Source: Kiritimatiellia bacterium
Lineage (GTDB): Bacteria; Verrucomicrobiota; Kiritimatiellia; RFP12; UBA1067
Assembly: GCA_017936245.1 (NCBI GenBank)
Contig: JAGBFY010000412.1
Coordinates: 1-5,100, forward strand
Reading direction: 5' to 3'
Length of the DNA stretch: 5,100 nucleotides
A program made the translations under genes and the position numbers. How positions within the stretch are numbered: the stretch's first letter is position 1; every line of letters starts with the position of its first letter. A model generated the notes under the pieces. It saw nothing but the letters and a program-made list of their open reading frames with translations, did no database searches and was not told where the DNA came from. Positions 1 through 5,100 of the stretch are shown piece by piece.

Positions 1-1677
1 GCGGTAGTATGACAGCACCGGATCGTCATCCGGCACGACTCCATCCGGATACTTCTGCAGAAGTTTCTTCATGTCCGCCTTGCCCATCGTCTTTCCGGAC
101 ACTCCGGGTGGCACATCGCGACCTGTTTCGGCCTTGTACCTGAGATGCTCGGTGTTGAACGACGGAAACGTACCGTCACGCTCCTCCGATATCGGCAAAA
201 CGCCGGTGAACGCAGGATGTCCACCCTGTACGCGGATGTCTTCACGAATGAAATCGCGAGTACCCTTCTCGAATATCTCAGGGTTCGAAACCTCCGCAGA
301 CTTGCGTTCGTTGTTCTTTCCTCGTGTGCGGACTACACCCTTGCTGTCCTTGCGCATATATCTGTCATCCGGCTTCCCGTCCGGATACATGACCGGCATG
401 GAATGTGCGATGCCCACACCGGCCATCAAAGCATCGTCGTAGGCCTGTGTACTCGCGGCATTGTGAGGGTAGCCACTGCGAAGATATTTGAGTCCGTGCG
501 TGAATCCATAATCTGCAAGAACCGTCTCGGGTGCTGCGTAGCCCCACATCAGAACGGTCATCCGGTCATCCTTGCGCGGTCCTACGCCAATCCTGAACAC
601 CCGCTCATCGCTAAAGCGCTTGCCGGACCGGAACCTTCCGGTCACCGTGACACGCAACGGATTCCAACCTGTACGGATACGGGTCTCCAATGGACATGCC
701 GTCTCACGCGATGTTCCGGAAGGGATATCCCCGACAAATCTTCCCGTGTCGCGCACACGCCCGGTCTCAACAAACTGCTCGATGCGCATGCGCACATCCT
801 CAATCGCCTCCTCAGCCATGTTGTCGACACTTACGACCACAGCTGCGTTGGTCTCACCGCGCACGAATGCCGAGCGTCCTGCGATCTTCAAGGCGATGGA
901 TTCGGGCTTGCACGGAGTGATCGCGATACGGCGGAGCGTACCGTTCAAGGGACGGTGGTGTGATGTCGCCCTGTCACCCAAGGTCGCCCTGTAGGAATCG
1001 GCAGGGGCAAGGGATCCCTTTGACTTCAGACCGGACTCTTGGCTGATGCCCGCAAATTCCCACACAACGTTTCCGATGGCATTGTAGTAGAAAGACAACG
1101 ACACCGGCTTTCCCGGCTCAAGCGCAACGGTTGGGCCTACAATCCTTTCAGTCGTATTCGAAAACCCAAGCCAGAGATAAGGCGTCCATTTACCATCTCG
1201 TGTCTCGAACGCCAGCTGAAAACCCTTGTTTGTGCATTTAGGCACATAGGTGACCGCCATGTCATCCCAGACAACACCCTCATAGCGAGGCGTACCAGAA
1301 GCGCCGAGCCCACCTGTCACAAACTCCGCCTCGAATAGGAATGCACCCTGAGGCGTCCAGCGTTTATCCAACCTGAATCCCGCTGCGGCCTCACGGTTCG
1401 TCGGAGCGGTTGCGCGAAGTCCCTGCGCATCGCACACAGCATATTTCAGCACTTTACCGCCAGCCGGAACACCTGCGGTGAAATCCCACACTTTTGCTTC
1501 CCCGGACAGCTGCGCCCTTGTGCGAGGAGTCGCAAGCTCGAACTTCGCAACGTCAACAGGCTCCACCTTCGGCATATCATGATCGCCGCCGCATCTGCAG
1601 CAGCCACCGGCATACATTGCGGCAACAAGCGCAACGATAAGACCACAAACATTTTTCACACAGAATTCTTTCTTCAT
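1..1677 (-). CDS. Large surface lipoprotein with jelly-roll, Ig-like and putative glycoside-hydrolase-like barrel domains (C-terminus beyond window)
   Basis: The frame is open from an ATG at 1677-1675 to base 1, giving 559 residues with no stop, so the protein continues off the left edge. Residues 1-25 are a basic then hydrophobic leader ending in AGG before Cys26, a tolerable lipobox; Cys27 and Cys29 follow closely. Residues about 60-255 are rich in beta-strand and aromatic patterns (KVWDF, GAFLFEAEF, VVWEFAG) and look like a concanavalin/LamG-type jelly roll, often carbohydrate-binding. Residues about 258-366 look like an Ig-like strand domain. From about 373 (MTVLMWGYAAPE) an alpha/beta domain begins, and around 488-506 PAFTGVLPISEERDGTFPSF resembles the strand carrying the acid/base Glu in clan-A-type TIM-barrel hydrolases, with Glu498 or Glu499 as candidates. 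The likely role is surface polysaccharide or glycoside breakdown; the family was not identified and the function is inferred. It lies 103 bases beyond the barrel gene and probably has its own promoter. No strong Shine-Dalgarno precedes the ATG. Confidence 0.85.
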   Translation of the reverse strand, partial: MKKEFCVKNVCGLIVALVAAMYAGGCCRCGGDHDMPKVEPVDVAKFELATPRTRAQLSGEAKVWDFTAGVPAGGKVLKYAVCDAQGLRATAPTNREAAAGFRLDKRWTPQGAFLFEAEFVTGGLGASGTPRYEGVVWDDMAVTYVPKCTNKGFQLAFETRDGKWTPYLWLGFSNTTERIVGPTVALEPGKPVSLSFYYNAIGNVVWEFAGISQESGLKSKGSLAPADSYRATLGDRATSHHRPLNGTLRRIAITPCKPESIALKIAGRSAFVRGETNAAVVVSVDNMAEEAIEDVRMRIEQFVETGRVRDTGRFVGDIPSGTSRETACPLETRIRTGWNPLRVTVTGRFRSGKRFSDERVFRIGVGPRKDDRMTVLMWGYAAPETVLADYGFTHGLKYLRSGYPHNAASTQAYDDALMAGVGIAHSMPVMYPDGKPDDRYMRKDSKGVVRTRGKNNERKSAEVSNPEIFEKGTRDFIREDIRVQGGHPAFTGVLPISEERDGTFPSFNTEHLRYKAETGRDVPPGVSGKTMGKADMKKLLQKYPDGVVPDDDPVLSYYR

Positions 1678-1687
1678 AGCACCATCA

Positions 1688-1716
1688 AGTATAGCACAAC
1701 TGTCAAATCTCTAAAA
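1688..1716 (-). promoter_or_regulatory. Possible sigma-70-type promoter for the lipoprotein gene
   Basis: On the minus strand TATACT at 1693-1688 is a good match to a -10 box. The hexamer 17 bases upstream (1716-1711, TTTTAG) is only a weak -35. A perfect TTGACA exists at 1706-1701, but it is just 7 bases from the -10 box and cannot pair with it as a standard promoter. The -10 box ends ten bases before the ATG, so a normal start point would leave a leader of only a few bases. This is visual matching only; the promoter rules of this organism are unknown. Confidence 0.4.
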
Positions 1717-1729
1717 AACAGCGACAGTT
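1698..1729. repeat. 7-bp inverted repeat in the promoter region, possible operator
   Basis: AACTGTC at 1698-1704 and GACAGTT at 1723-1729 (plus strand) are perfect inverted copies separated by 18 bases, with centres 25 bases apart. One arm lies in the spacer between the predicted -10 and -35 boxes and the other just upstream of the -35 position, a layout that suits a dimeric regulator. A 7-bp match in a gap of this size is not very improbable by chance, so the regulatory role is a hypothesis. Confidence 0.3.
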
Positions 1730-1780
1730 TTTACGTAGGACAAGCATTTGCCTTAATGAAATCAAATACGCATCACCCTT

Positions 1781-2620
1781 TTAAAAAGAAAGGTGCATCC
1801 CCAGGCGGAACATCGTAAGGTCCCGGCGGTAATTTCCGTGGACTCCGTCACGTGCATCGGACGATACGACCCCGAACTGCTGCAGCAATGCATAGAAGGA
1901 AAGGTTCTCGGACGCCTTCCACTTCATTGAAATCTGGGCAATGCACGTTCCGATGCCGGTATGGTAGTTTCCGGACTCCTTCTTCCCGAAACGAGACTCG
2001 AAGAGTCCGTTGCTGCCGGTTTCAACAAAGAAGCCGGGGGAAAGCTCCAGCGGACGCGGAGACTCAGCATCCCCGAAATCGCACACCGTGAAGGGTTTTG
2101 AAACGCCATACTGGAAATACACCCAGCTTGTGTTGTTCCATCCACGCCTCACAAGCAAGGAAGGGACGAGATACGGATTCTTTAAGGATCCGACATACCA
2201 CAGTTCATAGGTGGACCGATCGGATTTCCCATGATAGGGATCTATGTTCTGCGGTTGGGTGATCCACCAGTGCATGAATTCGTTCGACAGGATGAAATCG
2301 TCAGACAGGTCGAGGTCATAATGCCAGAACGCCGCGTAATCCACCTCATTGAATGCACGGCGATGGACATCGGACTTGCGGTTGCAAAGCGACGAACGGT
2401 TCCAGTTCATCACGCCGACACGTCCGAGGGAGCCGATTTTTACGTACGCACGGACATCCAGCACTCCGACTGGACGATCCTCCGAGACGCGCATGCGCGA
2501 ATGGTACGCCGAACGGAACTGCGCGTCGGCATCTATCCCAAACGGTGAAATATCAACGGCGGCAGACGGCAAGATTGCCAACAGACACATGGACAATATC
2601 AATGTGCGACTTTTTCCCAT
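1781..2620 (-). CDS. Small outer-membrane beta-barrel protein, function unknown
   Basis: The ATG at 2620-2618 is chosen because AGGTG lies six bases upstream; this gives 279 residues. A GTG three codons earlier (2629) is possible but lacks a well-placed ribosome-binding site. Residues 1-21 form a signal peptide (basic MGKSR, hydrophobic core, PSAA end). The rest is alternating amphipathic strands with many aromatics (NEVDYAAFWHYDLDL, YELWYVGSL, WVYFQYGVSKPF) and short polar turns. The chain ends in LTMFRLGMHLSF, with the terminal Phe and alternating hydrophobic pattern recognised by the BAM complex. The early SAYHSRMRVSEDRPV and later YELW...LVPSLLV stretches recall small uncharacterised barrels common in Verrucomicrobia-like bacteria, where an early strand carries a Y-x-S-R-like signature; this resemblance is from memory. 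No substrate can be assigned. It is the last gene of the tightly packed group. Confidence 0.8.
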   Translation of the reverse strand: MGKSRTLILSMCLLAILPSAAVDISPFGIDADAQFRSAYHSRMRVSEDRPVGVLDVRAYVKIGSLGRVGVMNWNRSSLCNRKSDVHRRAFNEVDYAAFWHYDLDLSDDFILSNEFMHWWITQPQNIDPYHGKSDRSTYELWYVGSLKNPYLVPSLLVRRGWNNTSWVYFQYGVSKPFTVCDFGDAESPRPLELSPGFFVETGSNGLFESRFGKKESGNYHTGIGTCIAQISMKWKASENLSFYALLQQFGVVSSDARDGVHGNYRRDLTMFRLGMHLSF

Positions 2621-2626
2621 TTTCAA

Positions 2627-2631
2627 CACCT
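2627..2631 (-). promoter_or_regulatory. Ribosome-binding site that sets the barrel-gene start
   Basis: AGGTG reads 2631-2627 on the minus strand and sits six bases before the ATG at 2620. It overlaps the TAG stop of the upstream EEP gene (2632-2630), so ribosomes ending there are placed on the next start. This favours the ATG over the GTG at 2629, which would lie inside the site. Confidence 0.55.
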
Positions 2632-3484
2632 ATTCAAACTTCATAGCGAGCATACGGTGATCCGACACGGGGACGGCAGGCGCAAGAGAACGCGATGCAC
2701 ACCGTGAATATCCCTTGTAGAACACATAGTCGAGAGTGGAATCCGGATAACGGGAGCTTCCTGGATGCGTACCGCGCTGCGAAGGGTCTGTCCCCTCCCA
2801 GCCGTCCTTGAATCCGGCAGACTCCAGCATCGGAAACATCCGTTCGTCCTTGAACGCCCTCTGGAACCTGTCCGAATTGAAATCCCCGGCGATCAGGATC
2901 CTGTCCGCATCGCAATTTTCCGCCGCCGCAAGAACCTGACGGATAGCAGCCTCCCGCTTGAGCATATTCTCCTTCTTCTTTGCCGCCTTTTTTGCTCCGT
3001 AATTGCTTTTCAGGTGCACACAGAAGCAGGCAATCCGACCTTCCTCTCCTCCATCAAGAAGCGCATACGCGTAGCCTCGTGGCACAAACATGCCGTCAGC
3101 CTTCTTCGAATATCTCCATTCTGCCTTGATTACCGGCAGGTCCGTCACTATTCCAAGCTGCTGCCATTGCAGACGGTTGTCCCGAAAATCGCGAAACGCG
3201 GAGGCGACCGCCACCTTCAGGTTTGTATCGCCTATGGCAACGACCAGATTCGTGCAAGCCTTTGCGTCACGCATCTCCTGAAGGAACATGATACGCCCGG
3301 ATCCTTTCAGGTTTGAACGGATTACATCGGCGACATCTGCAATGTTTGCCGATTCCACCCGGGCAGAAGCCCTGTGCTCCGCACGTCCGGAGGGGAACCA
3401 TTTCAGGTTCCAGCTCCCAGCCAATACGGCAAATATGAGAAAACACTTAAACATCGTCATTTGCACCATTAACCACGCTGTCAC
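2630..3484 (-). CDS. Endonuclease/exonuclease/phosphatase (EEP) family protein, probably exported
   Basis: This is a metal-dependent phosphoesterase of the DNase I-like fold, and all family motifs are visible: WNLKWF (25-30, Asn26), FLQE (67-70, metal ligand Glu70), VHLKSN (156-161, His157), AGDFNSD (199-205, Asp201 and Asn203), LDYVFYKG (251-258, Asp252) and SDHR (274-277, Asp275 and His276). It should therefore be active. The substrate (nucleic acid, sugar phosphate or lipid phosphate) cannot be told from sequence. About 284 residues is normal for a single EEP domain. The HLKSN-plus-basic-loop pattern (157-178) is common in secreted members. The N-terminus has a hydrophobic stretch (FKCFLIFAVLAG, 12-23) that runs straight into the first motif, so signal peptide and strand 1 nearly coincide. 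The GTG at 3484 overlaps the apbE stop by four bases; ATGs at 3469, 3460 and 3454 are alternatives, and the latter give more typical signal peptides. Confidence 0.88.
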   Translation of the reverse strand: MTAWLMVQMTMFKCFLIFAVLAGSWNLKWFPSGRAEHRASARVESANIADVADVIRSNLKGSGRIMFLQEMRDAKACTNLVVAIGDTNLKVAVASAFRDFRDNRLQWQQLGIVTDLPVIKAEWRYSKKADGMFVPRGYAYALLDGGEEGRIACFCVHLKSNYGAKKAAKKKENMLKREAAIRQVLAAAENCDADRILIAGDFNSDRFQRAFKDERMFPMLESAGFKDGWEGTDPSQRGTHPGSSRYPDSTLDYVFYKGYSRCASRSLAPAVPVSDHRMLAMKFE

Positions 3485-4293
3485 TCTCCTCTGGCAATCC
3501 AGTGCGCTTCGGCTTCAGGATAGTGTTCATGAAGGAAGCGTTCGCCGTCTTCCTTGCCAAGCACAAATAACGTCGTCGAAAGACCGTCCGCCAACATTGC
3601 ACTTACCGGATGGACGACGGTAACGGAAATAAGGTTGTTGGACACTGCCAATCCCGTGCGACCGTCATAGATGTGCTTGCCGCGCTCGTACTCACCGCTT
3701 GTCGCACACGCCATGCCATTCGTGAGCAGGATGGTACGCATCTCCCCATGCGGATTCCTGATGCCTGTACGCCATTCGCCTGAAACGACCTTGAGGTTTC
3801 CGCCAAGATCGAGAAGGAGCCCTTCGCCGCTGCACTTCGAGAGAGCGGAGCCATCTGATCTAAGCTTCTCGGCGGCAAGATCGACTGCAAAACCTTTGGC
3901 TATCCCGCCAAGATCAGGGCCTGTCCCCTCACCTCTCCAGAACGGGTTGAACACTCCACCGGAGACCTTCTGCAGACGAAATGCCGCTTCATAGCACGGA
4001 CGCATTTCAGGGGAGACGTTTTCAAGAGACACGTATCTTGAAATCTCAGAATCCTTGTTCCATACGGAAAGACGCCCTTCCACATCATCATACACAGCCT
4101 TTACGGCATCAACCAAACGTCGCCTGTCCTTAGAAGAGGCATTCACCAACGAGCGAAACGAAAAGCGGTTCTCGTCCTTGAACGAGACCTTGGCGACGGT
4201 CCCCATCGTCATCCACTGGAGCGAATCTACGCCATGCGATCCGCAACCTACCGCCAGCAGAAGACAGAGCGCCAGGAAAACACATCTTATCAC
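3481..4293 (-). CDS. apbE: ApbE-like FAD:protein FMN transferase, lipoprotein, compact form
   Basis: ApbE proteins move FMN from FAD onto a Thr/Ser of exported partner flavoproteins such as Rnf/Nqr subunits, using Mg2+, on the outer face of the inner membrane. Residues 1-16 are a lipoprotein signal ending LLLAVG before Cys17. Family motifs in order: MTMGTVAKV (28-36), LSVWNKDSEISR (75-86), DLGGIAKGFAVD (127-138), LLLDLGGNL (159-167), ATSGEYER (197-204), HIYDGRTG (207-214) and ADGLSTTLFVLG (235-246), where Asp236 and Thr240 match the known Mg ligands. At 270 residues it is short: only eight residues separate SGGVFNPFW (111-119) from DLGG, where well-studied ApbE has roughly 40-50 more. HIYDG replaces the usual HIIDP. 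The GTG start at 4293 has GGAG seven bases upstream and overlaps the miaB stop. No flavinylation target (DxxTGA/S-T type) or Rnf/Nqr gene is seen in the window, so the partner is unknown. Confidence 0.93.
   Translation of the reverse strand: MIRCVFLALCLLLAVGCGSHGVDSLQWMTMGTVAKVSFKDENRFSFRSLVNASSKDRRRLVDAVKAVYDDVEGRLSVWNKDSEISRYVSLENVSPEMRPCYEAAFRLQKVSGGVFNPFWRGEGTGPDLGGIAKGFAVDLAAEKLRSDGSALSKCSGEGLLLDLGGNLKVVSGEWRTGIRNPHGEMRTILLTNGMACATSGEYERGKHIYDGRTGLAVSNNLISVTVVHPVSAMLADGLSTTLFVLGKEDGERFLHEHYPEAEAHWIARGE
3486..3490 (-). promoter_or_regulatory. Shine-Dalgarno-like AGGAG inside the apbE end
   Basis: AGGAG reads 3490-3486 on the minus strand. It lies only one base before the GTG at 3484 and 16 bases before the ATG at 3469, so neither spacing is ideal. 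It suggests reinitiation near the GTGA overlap but does not settle the EEP start. Confidence 0.35.
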
Positions 4294-5100
4294 GCAAGCT
4301 CTCCGACAAGTATCTGAGGGTGAGCCTCGGTTATCCTGACCTGCACGAGCGATCCAATCTCAAGCGGGGCCGAAGGCTCGAACACGACGATCCTGTTCCC
4401 GGAATCGCGTCCACTCCAACGCGCTTTGTTGCGGAGACTCGGTCCTTCCACCAGCACTTCACGCACCGTTCCGACAAGCATTTGGTTGCGCTTCAAACCA
4501 CGTTTCTCCTGATCGGCAAGAAGCACCTGGTCTCTACGTTCCTTCTCAGCCGTAGGCACATCATCCGGCAATGCCGCCGAGCGGGTTCCCGGCCTAGGGG
4601 AATACTTGAAGATGAAGGCGTTATCGAAACCTGCCTCCTCCATGAGGGAACGGGTATCCTCGAAATCCTCTTCCGTCTCGCCGGGATATCCAACGATAAC
4701 ATCCGTTGTAAGGGCGAACTCCGGATCGAACTCACGGAGTTTCCTGACGGCGGCAAGATATTCGGCTCGGGTGTAGCGGCGCCCCATCTCGGAAAGTATG
4801 CGATCGCTTCCCGACTGCACTGGAAGATGCAGGTGTCGGCACACCTTGCGAGATTCGCGAAAAACACGGACAAGCTCGTCCGTACATCCCTTCGGATGCG
4901 CACTAGTGAACCTGATGCGCTCTAGTCCATCAACTTTTTCCAGAGCTTCAAGAAGCCGAGGGAAGGACTCAGCATACGACGATTCGCCATCCTCCTCGAA
5001 CCACGCTCGATTGCGCACACCATAACGCAGAACGCTCTGCCCCAGAAGGCAGACCTCCTTGACCCCTCGGGAGGCCAGACTCGAGACCTCTGCGATCACC
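4290..5100 (-). CDS. miaB: MiaB tRNA-2-methylthio-N6-dimethylallyladenosine synthase, C-terminal part
   Basis: MiaB is a cytoplasmic radical-SAM enzyme that adds a methylthio group to (iso)pentenyladenosine-37 of tRNAs reading U-starting codons. The window holds about 270 of the usual 430-450 residues. The N-terminal UPF0004 domain and the radical-SAM CxxxCxxC motif lie beyond the right edge. The GTG at 5099 is an internal Val codon, not a start. Visible family sequence (numbered from that Val): IAEVSSLASRGVKEVCLLGQ (2-21), RIRFTSAHPKGCTDEL (61-76), HLHLPVQSGSDRILSEMGRR (89-108), TTDVIVGYPGETEEDFEDT (131-149), FIFKYSPRPGTRSA (162-175), and a C-terminal TRAM RNA-binding domain from about 206, including VLVEGPSLRNKARWSGRDSG. 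The HLPVQSGS and VLVEGPS...GR signatures favour MiaB over RimO or MtaB. One small departure is GQSVLRYG where GQNVNSYG is usual. The TGA stop overlaps the apbE GTG start. Confidence 0.95.
   Translation of the reverse strand, partial: VIAEVSSLASRGVKEVCLLGQSVLRYGVRNRAWFEEDGESSYAESFPRLLEALEKVDGLERIRFTSAHPKGCTDELVRVFRESRKVCRHLHLPVQSGSDRILSEMGRRYTRAEYLAAVRKLREFDPEFALTTDVIVGYPGETEEDFEDTRSLMEEAGFDNAFIFKYSPRPGTRSAALPDDVPTAEKERRDQVLLADQEKRGLKRNQMLVGTVREVLVEGPSLRNKARWSGRDSGNRIVVFEPSAPLEIGSLVQVRITEAHPQILVGELA
4301..4304 (-). promoter_or_regulatory. Ribosome-binding site supporting the GTG start of apbE
   Basis: GGAG at 4304-4301 on the minus strand lies seven bases upstream of the GTG at 4293, inside the last codons of miaB. 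The ideal spacing supports the GTG as the true start despite it not being ATG. Confidence 0.6.

Noticed and set aside
145..963. Plus-strand open frame of 272 codons
   Set aside because: It lies entirely inside the lipoprotein gene in exact codon register on the opposite strand. It ends precisely where that gene uses a TCA serine codon (residue 239), and its translation has no coherent domain, so it is a shadow.
1701..1706. Perfect TTGACA as a -35 box
   Set aside because: It is only 7 bases upstream of TATACT, and no acceptable -10 hexamer lies 16-18 bases downstream of it before the ATG.
1714..1732. AAAAAC-N7-GTTTTT hairpin as a terminator after the barrel gene
   Set aside because: The stem has only one G-C pair and the T-run is part of the stem, so it is a poor intrinsic terminator. 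It may just reflect the A/T-rich promoter region.
2765..3316. Plus-strand open frame of 183 codons
   Set aside because: It is antisense to the EEP gene, whose protein carries every catalytic motif of its family; the plus-strand translation shows none.
4320..4925. Plus-strand open frame of 201 codons
   Set aside because: It is antisense to miaB, whose reading is unmistakable; the plus-strand product has no recognisable pattern.
5097..5099. GTG at the right edge as the start of the miaB frame
   Set aside because: The following residues match the middle of MiaB, about 170 residues into the family, so this GTG is an internal valine codon.

Overview
The window is a compact stretch of bacterial chromosome with five protein-coding genes, all on the minus strand. 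Read in the direction of transcription (right to left) they are: the 3' part of miaB (tRNA methylthiotransferase); an apbE-like lipoprotein gene (FAD:protein FMN transferase); an endonuclease/exonuclease/phosphatase (EEP) family gene; a small outer-membrane beta-barrel gene; and, after a 103-base gap, the 5' part of a large gene for a surface lipoprotein that looks like a carbohydrate-active enzyme. The first and last genes run off the window edges. No RNA genes, mobile elements, CRISPR arrays or integration sites were seen.

Organism: the lipoprotein signals and the barrel ending in Phe indicate a Gram-negative bacterium. Base composition is moderately GC-rich. The lipoprotein architecture (jelly roll, Ig-like domain, then a barrel-type hydrolase) and the style of the outer-membrane protein resemble Verrucomicrobiota/Kiritimatiellota/Lentisphaerota proteins. 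This assignment is inference from general resemblance, not a marker-gene result.

Layout: from 5100 down to 1781 the four genes are packed as one transcription unit. miaB and apbE overlap by four bases (GTGA), apbE and the EEP gene overlap the same way, and the EEP stop codon lies inside the ribosome-binding region of the barrel gene. Translational coupling is therefore likely. Apart from the tRNA-modifying MiaB, the products look exported: a lipid-anchored flavin transferase, a probably exported phosphoesterase and an outer-membrane barrel. The gap at 1678-1780 holds a probable promoter for the lipoprotein gene (a -10 box only ten bases before the ATG) and a 7-bp inverted repeat that could be an operator.

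The lipoprotein gene (1677 to 1) is open to the window edge, so it has no stop here; a 272-codon plus-strand frame inside it is a codon-register shadow. The observations most worth a second look are this lipoprotein with its candidate catalytic acidic pair, the unusually short ApbE core, and the EEP protein whose first catalytic motif directly abuts its hydrophobic N-terminus. No clearly new multi-gene system is evident.
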